64,000 bases of DNA from Planctomycetia bacterium. GTDB taxonomy: Bacteria > Planctomycetota > Phycisphaerae > UBA1845 > UTPLA1. The stretch spans positions 1,674,001-1,738,000 of the forward strand of contig JABTTW010000001.1 in the NCBI GenBank assembly GCA_015075745.1, in the 5' to 3' direction. Under the pieces are notes generated by a model. The model was given only the letters and a program-made list of their open reading frames with translations. It ran no database searches and had not been told where the DNA came from. Every line of letters begins with the position of its first letter. Position 1 is the stretch's first letter. Below, piece after piece: positions 8,501-16,398 of the stretch. A program made the translations under genes and the position numbers.

Positions 8501-10111
8501 CTACTTGAAGAACAACCTGCTGAAGTACGCCCACATGGCCAGAACGGCGACGACCAGGATCACGCTGAGGATGACGTTGACCTTGTTGCGCTCTGCTCCG
8601 CGCAGATCCTGGGCCGCGGCCACCGTCTTGTCGAACACACGCTGATTCGTCGCCGTCGGGACCGCCGTCACCAGGCTGATACCGACCAGCACAACAACGG
8701 AAATGACGAAGAGAATGATGGCAACGTGCAGGAAGTTGATCTGGGCAAACTGAACCAGCGGCGGCCAGGTCACCCACGGCGTCGCCGACTTCACGCCAAG
8801 CTCCGCCACGAATCGAACCGCTCCCAGCACAAAACCAATGACCAGCGCCGCGAAGGCGCCGGTGGCATTCGCCCGACGCCAGATCAACCCGACCAGAAAC
8901 ACCGCGGCAATCGGCGGCGAGATGTAAGCCTGCACCGATTGCAGATAGACAAACAACTGATCGCTCACCACGCCGATGAACGGAATCCACACCAGTCCCA
9001 CGACAACCAGCACCGCCGTCGAAATCTGCCCCGCCCACACCAGCTCGCGCTCCGTCGCCCTCGGCCGCAGCCGTTGATAGAAGTCGATCACCACCAGCGT
9101 CGAGCTGCTGTTGAACACCGCTGACAGAGAACTCATCAGGGCCGCCAGAAGCGCCGCGACGACCATGCCCTTGACCCCCACAGGCAGCAGGTCGTTCACC
9201 ATCTTGGCGTACATGTCGTTCGGCTTGGTGTCCGGAAACAGAATCCGACCGGCCACGCCCGGCAACACCAGAATGAACACCGGCAGAATCTTGAGGAAGC
9301 CCGCGAGGATCGTGCCGCGCCGTGCCTCGCTGACGTTCTTCGCGGCGAGCGTTCGCTGGACAATCATCTGATCCGTGCACCAATACCAGACCCCGAGGAT
9401 CGGCGCCCCAAAGAGAATGCCCGTCCACGGGAAGTCGGGATGGTTGACGCTCTTCCACAGATTGAAGAACTCCGGCTCGACGCCACTGGCCAGCGCCCCG
9501 AGACCGTCCACCTTCGAAATCGCTGCAAACGTCAGAAAGATGCCGCCGGCGATAAGGATGAACGCCTGCATGAGTTCGGTGTAGATGACCGCGCGAAGGC
9601 CGCCGAAGATCGTGTAGATACCGGTCGCCACGACCAGCACGATCGCCCCGGCCCAGATGTTCCACCCGAGCACCTCCTTGAGAACGAGCGCGCCGGCGAA
9701 CACCGCCACGCTGATCTTGGTGAAGACGTAGGCGACCAGCGAAACCATCGACAAATACGTCCGGCAGCGCGAGTCGTAGCGCCGCTCCAGGAACTGCGGC
9801 ATCGTGAAGACGCCCAGCCGCAGATAGAACGGCACGAAGAACCAGCCGAGCAGCAGCAGGATAAAACACGCCAGCCACTCAAACTGCCCGACGGCAAGGC
9901 CGCTCGAAGCGCCGGACCCCGCCAAGCCGATGAAGTGCTCGGCCGAGATGTTGCTGGCGAACAGGCTCGCCCCCACCGCCAGCCAGCCGACGCTCCGCCC
10001 ACTGAGGAAGTAGTTCTCGCTCGAGTCGAGGCTCTTCTTGCTCGACCAGTAACTGATCGCCGCGATGGCGGCGAAATAGACAAAGAGAACGACAAAATCG
10101 AGTGATGCCAC
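8501..10111 (-). CDS. Sodium/solute symporter (SSS family)
   Basis: A 536-residue membrane protein of the sodium:solute symporter (SSS/SGLT-like) family. It has about 13 hydrophobic segments along the length, an early LFASNISAEHFIGLAG segment that fits the sodium-site region of the LeuT fold, the RRYDSRCRTYLS loop after TM3, and a WYWCTDQMIVQRTLAAKN segment typical of the sugar/inositol-type members. The substrate is probably a sugar or polyol, by inference. It is full length and monocistronic; no metabolic gene for the substrate is adjacent. Confidence 0.85.
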   Translation of the reverse strand: MASLDFVVLFVYFAAIAAISYWSSKKSLDSSENYFLSGRSVGWLAVGASLFASNISAEHFIGLAGSGASSGLAVGQFEWLACFILLLLGWFFVPFYLRLGVFTMPQFLERRYDSRCRTYLSMVSLVAYVFTKISVAVFAGALVLKEVLGWNIWAGAIVLVVATGIYTIFGGLRAVIYTELMQAFILIAGGIFLTFAAISKVDGLGALASGVEPEFFNLWKSVNHPDFPWTGILFGAPILGVWYWCTDQMIVQRTLAAKNVSEARRGTILAGFLKILPVFILVLPGVAGRILFPDTKPNDMYAKMVNDLLPVGVKGMVVAALLAALMSSLSAVFNSSSTLVVIDFYQRLRPRATERELVWAGQISTAVLVVVGLVWIPFIGVVSDQLFVYLQSVQAYISPPIAAVFLVGLIWRRANATGAFAALVIGFVLGAVRFVAELGVKSATPWVTWPPLVQFAQINFLHVAIILFVISVVVLVGISLVTAVPTATNQRVFDKTVAAAQDLRGAERNKVNVILSVILVVAVLAMWAYFSRLFFK

Positions 10112-10217
10112 GATGATTGCTCCACATCAAGTGACAAAAAACACGGACGACGGAAAGTGTAATTGAAAGGGTGCATGCCTCGCCACTTACGAAAAAATCT
10201 CGACGGGATCGCCCGGC

Positions 10218-10592
10218 TCAGGAGTCCGCGGCGCGGCGCGGTGGGAGCAGCTCGGCGAAGCTCAATTCGTGGCCATCGGGGTCGGTGATGTGAAAATATC
10301 GCTCGCCCCACGGAGCGTCCTGCGGCGCCGCGTCGGGCTTCAAACCGGCGGTGATGAGCTGTCGATGCTGTTCATCAGCGCTCGCGACGCGAAAAATGGC
10401 CCGGCCCCACCAGTTCGGCGGATAGTCTTTTTGCAGTATCAGGTTGACAAAGCCCTGTCCGGCGCGGAGGCTGGTGAAGTCGGCGCCCGGCCCACCGTAA
10501 ATTAGTTCGAACCCGCACGCTTGGTAAAAAGCAACCGCGCGGGCCATATCGGCCACAGCGAAGGTGACGGCGCTAATATGATCGATGGACAT
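10218..10592 (-). CDS. VOC-family (glyoxalase-like) protein
   Basis: A 124-residue vicinal-oxygen-chelate protein. The sequence contains two beta-alpha-beta-beta-beta modules. Likely metal ligands are His5 in the first strand and a Glu in the last strand (GHELSFAEL), with the RYFHITDPDGHE loop that marks glyoxalase/bleomycin-resistance/dioxygenase folds. Activity cannot be told. The ATG at 10592 starts directly at the first strand; the frame extends back to 10643. It lies divergently next to the DJ-1-like gene. Confidence 0.75.
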   Translation of the reverse strand: MSIDHISAVTFAVADMARAVAFYQACGFELIYGGPGADFTSLRAGQGFVNLILQKDYPPNWWGRAIFRVASADEQHRQLITAGLKPDAAPQDAPWGERYFHITDPDGHELSFAELLPPRRAADS

Positions 10593-10655
10593 CGGACGCT
10601 CGCAGAGTCTATGGCAATCCGCCCAATCCGAACAGTGAATCATGAGGCATAAACG

Positions 10656-11180
10656 ATGGCAACTCTAAGCGGCAGAAAAATTCTCATCTTCGTCGGCGAC
10701 GACTACGAAGACCTCGAATTGTGGTATCCGAAACTCCGCCTGGAAGAGGCGGGCGCCAAAACGGTCCTTGCGGGGCAGGAAGCGCGGCACACCTATCGCG
10801 GAAAAAACGGCTACCCCTGCGAGAGCGACGCAGCGGTGAGCCAGGTCGCGGCCAAAGACTTCGACGGCGTCATCGTTCCCGGCGGATGGATGCCGGACAA
10901 GCTGCGCCGCGATCCAAAGGTGCTCGAACTGACGCGAGACTTCAACACCGCCGGCAAACTCATCGCCTCCATCTGCCACGGATCGTGGATCAATATCTCC
11001 GCGGGAATCGTCAAAGGCGTGAAAATGACCAGCACCTCGGCCATCAAAGACGACCTGACCAACGCCGGCGCCACGTGGATCGACGCGCCGGTCGTGGTCG
11101 ATCGGCACCACATCTCCAGCCGCCGACCACCAGACTTGCCTGCGTTCGGCGAGAAGATCGTCGAGTTTCTCAGTCGATAA
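10656..11180 (+). CDS. DJ-1/PfpI family protein
   Basis: A 174-residue class I glutamine-amidotransferase-like protein of the PfpI/YhbO/DJ-1 branch. The nucleophile elbow is A-S-I-C107-H108-G, with Glu18 in the DDYEDLE loop as the partner that polarises the Cys. Family members act as proteases, chaperones or glyoxalase/deglycase-type stress enzymes; which applies here is open. The nearby divergent VOC protein would fit an aldehyde-stress context, but this is only inference. Full length, with no signal peptide. Confidence 0.8.
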   Translation: MATLSGRKILIFVGDDYEDLELWYPKLRLEEAGAKTVLAGQEARHTYRGKNGYPCESDAAVSQVAAKDFDGVIVPGGWMPDKLRRDPKVLELTRDFNTAGKLIASICHGSWINISAGIVKGVKMTSTSAIKDDLTNAGATWIDAPVVVDRHHISSRRPPDLPAFGEKIVEFLSR

Positions 11181-11186
11181 TATGGA

Positions 11187-12668
11187 TTAGTTTCCCGCGG
11201 CAAGCAGCGACTCGCGGAAGGATTGGAGCTTCTGCAAAGCGGGCCGTGGCGACAGGTCGCTTCGCAGCAGGCAGGAAGCGGCGGGGTCGTTAGGCGAATC
11301 GGCAAGGCCGTGCCACGAAACCGTCTCGACAAACGGCCGGGCGAACGCCGTTGCATAGAACTCCGACAGCCATCGTGCCTGGATCTCTTCCGACCACGGA
11401 CCGCGCCACGAACCGCCCGACCCATCCGGGCATGACGGGACGCCCGCTGCCACGACGTGAATCGGCTTCCCCAGATTGCCGAAGCGATCGAGCACGGATG
11501 AGACCTGGAGCATGTCTCGGACGATGTTGTCGGCGGGAAGATGGCCGAAGCGAATCTCGATGCCCAGCGCATCGAAGCTGATGCCGCTCTGGATCGCCAT
11601 CTCGGCATAGAGCAACGGCGGCACCGTCTGCGGATCGGCGGCGTAATAGTCCGGCCAGGGCGGGACAATGGTCAGAATCGCCTGGGTCTTGGGGCTTGCC
11701 TGACGGGCCAGCATCGAAGAGAGCCGGGTCAATTCCATGACCTGTTCGAGCTTGAGCTTGAGCGGGTTATAAGCGTGAAGCCCGGAAGCGATCTCCCAAG
11801 CCTGAACATGCGGCGCCAGCGCCTTGAACATCTGCCGCAGATGTTTCGCGGCGGCATCTCTGAGACGCACATAGTCCTTCTCCTTGGATGAGCCGGACCA
11901 CCAATCGGGCCGGTGGACATCATCGAAGGAAAGTAGAGAACCCGCCCACAGTTGAAGCTTTCGTTCCTTGACGATACGTACCCACGGCTCGATCGCGGTG
12001 AGGGAGGCCTTGCCTTCTTTCGCCTCGATGATGCGCCAGGGCATGGGCACGCTGACGAAATCGAGTCCACCCGGCAATCTTTGAGGATGGGGAGCCGAAG
12101 TCCCCTGCGAATAAACCTCCGCGATATCCAGCCGGCAGCCGAGGGGACGCTGTCCGACGTGATTCGCGGCGCGGCGACGGCCGAGGCTGATGTTGGCATG
12201 AAGTCCCGTGACGGCCTCGCCGGCATTCAGGGCGGCGATCAGGGCCTTTTCGGCATGGGCCGCGCATTCCACTTCATTCGGACAGGTGATCGCGGTGAGG
12301 AGAAGATCTCTTGCGGCGTCGACCGTGCGAATCACTTCTTCGCTATCCGGCGCGCCGTAAAGGCCCCAGTCCTCGCGCTTGAGGCTGATGCGCATCAACT
12401 GCCCACGCGCCAGCTCCGAGAGCAGGTCGTAGGGCTGTGCGCGATCCAGCAATCGCGGCGTTTCAAGCATGACCTTGCCGAAATCGGGAACGTTCCATTG
12501 GATGGCCAGCGCCGCGGCGGCCCGGGAACGGGGCTCGCAAACGAGATGACCCTTCTCGAATCGCAATTCAGCACGGATCGGCACACGCTCCGCCCCCAGG
12601 AGGTGAGCGCCGCGGAGGTCTACCGTCGTCGCGGGCGCGCCGTTCTCAAATACCTTGAATCGCAACAT
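11187..12668 (-). CDS. GH10-like TIM-barrel protein (xylanase-like)
   Basis: A 493-residue protein without signal peptide. The first 150 residues form a beta-rich domain. The rest reads as an alternating beta/alpha barrel with segments such as DFVSVPMPW, QAWEIASG, AILTIVPPWPDYY and GIEIRFGH. The Glu after QAW and the Glu in IEIRFG fall where GH10 glycosidases have the acid/base and the nucleophile, so it resembles the endo-1,4-beta-xylanase-like proteins of planctomycetes. The lack of a secretion signal argues against action on external xylan. The barrel is supported; the enzymatic role is inferred. Confidence 0.5.
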   Translation of the reverse strand: MLRFKVFENGAPATTVDLRGAHLLGAERVPIRAELRFEKGHLVCEPRSRAAAALAIQWNVPDFGKVMLETPRLLDRAQPYDLLSELARGQLMRISLKREDWGLYGAPDSEEVIRTVDAARDLLLTAITCPNEVECAAHAEKALIAALNAGEAVTGLHANISLGRRRAANHVGQRPLGCRLDIAEVYSQGTSAPHPQRLPGGLDFVSVPMPWRIIEAKEGKASLTAIEPWVRIVKERKLQLWAGSLLSFDDVHRPDWWSGSSKEKDYVRLRDAAAKHLRQMFKALAPHVQAWEIASGLHAYNPLKLKLEQVMELTRLSSMLARQASPKTQAILTIVPPWPDYYAADPQTVPPLLYAEMAIQSGISFDALGIEIRFGHLPADNIVRDMLQVSSVLDRFGNLGKPIHVVAAGVPSCPDGSGGSWRGPWSEEIQARWLSEFYATAFARPFVETVSWHGLADSPNDPAASCLLRSDLSPRPALQKLQSFRESLLAAGN

Positions 12669-12765
12669 GGTCGAGGTTGCCCCGCCGAAATCGGGTGATG
12701 TCTATGGGCCACTCAGTGCTCGGCACTTGGTAACCATGATAAGCTCACGGGTGAGATGCGTGAAG

Positions 12766-13131
12766 TCACGCACGAGCGGCCCAGCCGAAGCGCCGTAAAT
12801 CGTAACGACCACGTTCGTCCGGTCTCACGCCTTCTGTTTCGAGCAGCCTGCGCTGCCGATTCGGTCCGTCGCCGCCTCGGACGCTGATACGCCCCTGCGA
12901 GCTGACCACACGATGCCACGGAAGTCCCGCGGCAAGCGGCGATCTGGCGAGCAATGCACCGACTAGTCGAGCGCGACCCGGCAATCCGGCCGCCTTTGCG
13001 ACGCGGCCATAGGTGGTGATGCGGCCGCGCGGAATGTGCGAGACGACGCGAAGTATTCGCAAGTGTCCGGTCGACGGCGGCGAAGCTTCGGCCAGTCGCG
13101 AAATGGGTTTTCCACGGCGAATCTTGCGCAT
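12766..13131 (-). CDS. Alkyltransferase-like (ATL) DNA repair protein
   Basis: About 121 residues corresponding to the DNA-binding domain of O6-alkylguanine-DNA alkyltransferase. It has the helix-turn-helix part (RGRITTYGRVAKAAGLP), the Arg finger region (RLVGALLARSP) and the active-site loop PWHRVV. In true MGMT this loop is PCHRV; the Trp in place of Cys is the hallmark of ATL proteins, which bind O6-alkylguanine and hand lesions to nucleotide excision repair without transferring the alkyl group. The ATG at 13131 lies 4 nt after the stop of the hydroxyacid dehydrogenase gene, so both are probably cotranscribed. Confidence 0.75.
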   Translation of the reverse strand: MRKIRRGKPISRLAEASPPSTGHLRILRVVSHIPRGRITTYGRVAKAAGLPGRARLVGALLARSPLAAGLPWHRVVSSQGRISVRGGDGPNRQRRLLETEGVRPDERGRYDLRRFGWAARA

Positions 13132-13135
13132 GGCA

Positions 13136-14104
13136 TCAGGTCTTGACGACAGGCGTGAGCGGAGGACGGCCGCCAAGCACGGCGATGACATTGTCCGCGG
13201 CCAGACACGCCATCTTGACCCGCGTCGTGACCGTGGCGGAGCCGATGTGCGGAAGGAGAACAACGTTCTTCAATCCCGCCAACTCCGGCGGGACGTCGGG
13301 CTCGTCGGTATAAACGTCCAGGCCCGCGGCGGCAAGGCGACCGGAAAACAATGCTGCAATCAGAGCCTGCTCGTCCACAATCGCCCCGCGAGCGGTGTTG
13401 ATCAGAATCGCCTCGCGCTTCAACTTGGCGAAGGCCCGTTCGTCGAAGAGCTTGTGCGTTTCGTCGGTCAGGGCGACATGGATCGAGACGAAATCCGCCT
13501 CGCGCAGAACATCGTCAAACGGCATCCGGCGCCCGCCCGCTTCGTTCATGGCGGCCTTCTCCGAGCGCGACGTGTAGATCACACGCATGTTGAAGCCGGC
13601 CGCGCGTCGGGCGACCGCCGCGGCGATCCTGCCGCCGCCGATGATGCCGAGCGTCTTGCCGAAAACATCCGCCCCGAGGTAATCCAGCATCCCCCACCCT
13701 CGCCATTGCCCCGCCCGGACAACTCGATCGCCCTCGCAAACCCGCCGGGCTGCCGCCAGCATCAGGGCCCAGGTCAGATCGGCAGTGGCCTCGGTCAATA
13801 CGCCGGGCGTGTTGGAGATGACAATGCCGAGCCGACTCGCCGCGGCAATGTCGATGTTGTCATAACCGACCGCGCAATTGGCGAATATCCGACACCGTGG
13901 CGCAGCGGCGGCCAGCACGTCGGCGTCAATGCGATCGGGCGCCTGGCAGATCACCGCATCGTGCCGGGCGACCTCCTTCAGCATTTCTTCCCGGCTCAGA
14001 CCGCGCGGCAGCGAGTTCTGGTGTACGATGAACCCCTCCGAGGCCAGCAGGGCCGTCGCCTCTTCGGGCGTGGCACGGGTGATAAAGACTGAATGTCGCT
14101 TCAT
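13136..14104 (-). CDS. D-2-hydroxyacid dehydrogenase (glyoxylate/hydroxypyruvate reductase-like)
   Basis: A 322-residue D-isomer-specific 2-hydroxyacid dehydrogenase. The NAD(P) loop is GIIGGGRIAAAV, the catalytic Arg is in NTARGAIVDE, followed by a Glu in the DVYTDEP region, and the catalytic His in LLPHIGSAT. Together with NCAVGYDNIDI these match the glyoxylate reductase/D-glycerate dehydrogenase group. ATG 14104 gives the standard length; an upstream extension to 14206 is Arg-rich and not conserved-looking. Head of a two-gene unit with the ATL gene. Confidence 0.8.
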   Translation of the reverse strand: MKRHSVFITRATPEEATALLASEGFIVHQNSLPRGLSREEMLKEVARHDAVICQAPDRIDADVLAAAAPRCRIFANCAVGYDNIDIAAASRLGIVISNTPGVLTEATADLTWALMLAAARRVCEGDRVVRAGQWRGWGMLDYLGADVFGKTLGIIGGGRIAAAVARRAAGFNMRVIYTSRSEKAAMNEAGGRRMPFDDVLREADFVSIHVALTDETHKLFDERAFAKLKREAILINTARGAIVDEQALIAALFSGRLAAAGLDVYTDEPDVPPELAGLKNVVLLPHIGSATVTTRVKMACLAADNVIAVLGGRPPLTPVVKT

Positions 14105-14299
14105 GGTTCGGTTTCCGTCTTCCCCGGCAGCATAGCGTCGTCTTTCGGCGCGGCAAGAATCCTCGTGAGTTCCGCGCGATTCGTCGCTGGATGATCGGGC
14201 GCACACGAATTATGCTAGCAATGACCATGGGCATGGCGCCCGCGCTGAACGCATTCTCGCATTCAGGCCGCGGCACGCTCACTGACTCGGCGACCCGAT

Positions 14300-15118
14300 A
14301 TGGAGCTTGTTCAAGTACTGCGGAGCATCATCCAGCGGAGAGAGCCGACCGACCTGGTCGAGCTCCTGCTGATCGGCCTGGCCGTCTATGCGGTGATGCG
14401 GTTCCTGCGCGGCACGCGCGGGGCCAGACTCCTGCGCGGATTTATCTTCCTCCTCGCCGGAAGCTCGCTGCTGGTATCCCTGGTGGCCAACGTCCTCGAT
14501 CTCGAGCGCATCAAACAAATCTACCCCGTCTTCGTCGCGGCGCTTTTCCTGATCGCCCTCGTCGCGTTTCAGCCGGAACTGCGCCGGGCGCTAATCCGCC
14601 TTGGCGCGGCGACATGGTTTGGACCCAGCGGACGCGAGTTCGGGCGGGTGATCGATGAAGTGGTCGAGGCGGTCATCTACCTGTCAAAGAACAAAATCGG
14701 CGCCCTGATCGCCTTTGAGCGGGCGACCGAGTTTGGCGGACTCATGGACTCGGCCTGTCATCTGGATGCCGAAGTCAGCAAGGAACTCCTGCTCACCATC
14801 TTCTGGCCGGGCTCCGCCCTGCACGACATGGGCGTTATCATTTCGCAGGGGCGCCTGGCGGCTGCCGCCGTTCAGTTTCCCCTGACCGAATCAGAAGGGC
14901 TCGACGCATCGTTGGGTTCCCGCCATCGCGCCGCGATCGGACTGTCGCAGGATTCCGACGCCCTGGTCATCGTGGTCAGCGAAGAGACCGGCACGATCAG
15001 CCTCGTCGAAAACGGCGTCATGGAGCGGCACCTCACCGGCGAGACCCTGCGGCAACTGCTCCGCGAAAAGGTCGGCGAAGCCACGCGAAGTACCGAGCGG
15101 ATAGAAGTAACGTCCTGA
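14300..15118 (+). CDS. cdaA: Diadenylate cyclase (DacA/CdaA)
   Basis: A 272-residue membrane-anchored diadenylate cyclase that makes c-di-AMP from two ATP. Three hydrophobic segments (about residues 20-36, 44-64 and 76-92) precede the DAC domain. The RHR motif is intact at residues 208-210. The catalytic Asp is kept at 176, but the usual DGA motif reads D176-M177-G178 (LHDMGVII), which is unusual. It is followed 13 nt later by a YbbR-domain gene, the same cdaA-cdaR pairing as in Firmicutes, which supports the assignment. glmM, the third partner in Firmicutes, is not next to it. Confidence 0.85.
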   Translation: MELVQVLRSIIQRREPTDLVELLLIGLAVYAVMRFLRGTRGARLLRGFIFLLAGSSLLVSLVANVLDLERIKQIYPVFVAALFLIALVAFQPELRRALIRLGAATWFGPSGREFGRVIDEVVEAVIYLSKNKIGALIAFERATEFGGLMDSACHLDAEVSKELLLTIFWPGSALHDMGVIISQGRLAAAAVQFPLTESEGLDASLGSRHRAAIGLSQDSDALVIVVSEETGTISLVENGVMERHLTGETLRQLLREKVGEATRSTERIEVTS

Positions 15119-15131
15119 ATTCAGGAACCGG

Positions 15132-16163
15132 ATGATGTGGGAGAGATTCAAATCAGGCGCTGTCATCGTCTTCGTAACGTTGATGATCTGGTTCGCCGCC
15201 GATCAGAACGTCAAGGAAGAACAGAATTTCCGCGTCTCGGTCCGGCTGGTCAGCAGCGATCCCAATCGCTACGCCTCGATTGCCGATGTGCCGTATCAGG
15301 CCGTCTTCACCGTGACCCTCAACGCCCGCAGAAGGCGAATTCTGGAATTCGCCGAGATCGCCGCCGAAGGACGCCTGTTTGAGGCGAAGATCGGGACGTC
15401 CGAACCGGGCAGCTCAAAACCGCAGCCGTTCTCCGCTCGCGAATTGCTCAGTCGGGTCAGCGAGTTTAATGAATTCGGAATGGGGCTCATCTCCAACATC
15501 GAGCCTTCAGACGTCATGGTCATCATCGACGGCTACACAACCGTGGAGAACGTCCGCGTCGAGCCGGTCTATGGCAATCTGAAAGTGTTGGCCACGGCAA
15601 GCCCGTCAAAGGTTTCTGTTCGATTGCCGAATTTCCTCGCCACGCGCTTGGAGCAGAATCGTGTCGCCTCCGCGGACGCCGAAAAGCACATCCGATCGGC
15701 CGGAAAACCCGACGGCTCCTTTCAGGTGACGGTGCCGCTGACCTTGCCCGCCCTGCGAACCATTCCGCCCGGCGTGGACTTGAAGTTCGTCCCCAGTTCC
15801 GACGTGACCATCACCGGCGCCATCGAGTCGCTCAATACCACCCGTCGCAAGGGGCCCATCCAGATCATGTGGTCGATGCCCGATCAGGTGCAGCGCGACT
15901 TCCGCATCGTCGTCAACTCAGATACCAATCTCCGCGCCGACATCGATGTGACGGGCCCCAAGGAAAAAATCGAACAACTCGACCCGCGCGACATCCGCGC
16001 ATTCGTCGACGTTTTGGTCTCCGACACTGAGAAGCCGGGCGTGAAGATTCGTCGCGCCGTCACCTTCGTGCTGCCCCCCGGCTTCACCCAGGCTGCCGGG
16101 CCCCCGCATGAGGTGGAGTTCACGCTTCAATCGCTCGCCGTCGAACCAGTCGCGGCGCCCTGA
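15132..16163 (+). CDS. YbbR-domain protein (CdaR-like)
   Basis: A 343-residue protein with one N-terminal membrane segment (VIVFVTLMIWFAA) and a large extracytoplasmic region of beta-rich YbbR-like repeats; about three units can be seen (for example around residues 30-110, 130-220 and 235-335, each ending in a VEP/ITG/DV-type strand). In Firmicutes, CdaR binds and regulates the diadenylate cyclase CdaA across the membrane. Tight spacing behind cdaA (13 nt) suggests an operon and the same role here. It is followed 12 nt later by a 54-codon zinc-ribbon gene. Confidence 0.8.
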   Translation: MMWERFKSGAVIVFVTLMIWFAADQNVKEEQNFRVSVRLVSSDPNRYASIADVPYQAVFTVTLNARRRRILEFAEIAAEGRLFEAKIGTSEPGSSKPQPFSARELLSRVSEFNEFGMGLISNIEPSDVMVIIDGYTTVENVRVEPVYGNLKVLATASPSKVSVRLPNFLATRLEQNRVASADAEKHIRSAGKPDGSFQVTVPLTLPALRTIPPGVDLKFVPSSDVTITGAIESLNTTRRKGPIQIMWSMPDQVQRDFRIVVNSDTNLRADIDVTGPKEKIEQLDPRDIRAFVDVLVSDTEKPGVKIRRAVTFVLPPGFTQAAGPPHEVEFTLQSLAVEPVAAP

Positions 16164-16175
16164 GAGTGATGCGCG

Positions 16176-16340
16176 ATGATCGGATGGTGCGCAGCGGCTT
16201 TCGCGGTGGTCCTTGTCCTTGGGGCGGGCGTATGGGTTCGACGGCGCAGCCGGACATCCGGTCCGTCCTGTCCTCACTGCGGCGCTCCCCTCTTGAATGA
16301 CTGGAGCGTTCGATGCCCGACATGCGGGGAGAACATATGA
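16176..16340 (+). CDS. 54-residue single-pass membrane zinc-ribbon protein
   Basis: A small gene easily missed by length filters. ATG 16176 to TGA 16340 gives 54 residues: a hydrophobic N-terminal segment (about residues 4-21), a basic stop-transfer stretch (VRRRSR) and then a zinc ribbon with C32-P-H-C35-G and C47-P-T-C50-G. The paired CPxCG knuckles make chance very unlikely. It lies 12 nt after the YbbR gene and its stop region overlaps a following ATG (ATGA at 16337), so it is probably in the c-di-AMP operon. Positive residues after the membrane segment suggest the ribbon is cytoplasmic. Function unknown. Confidence 0.65.
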   Translation: MIGWCAAAFAVVLVLGAGVWVRRRSRTSGPSCPHCGAPLLNDWSVRCPTCGENI

Positions 16341-16398
16341 CGATCCGAATCGGCGACGTCACCGCCCATGAAACCCTTGGCCAGCCGGGGCCCCGGTG

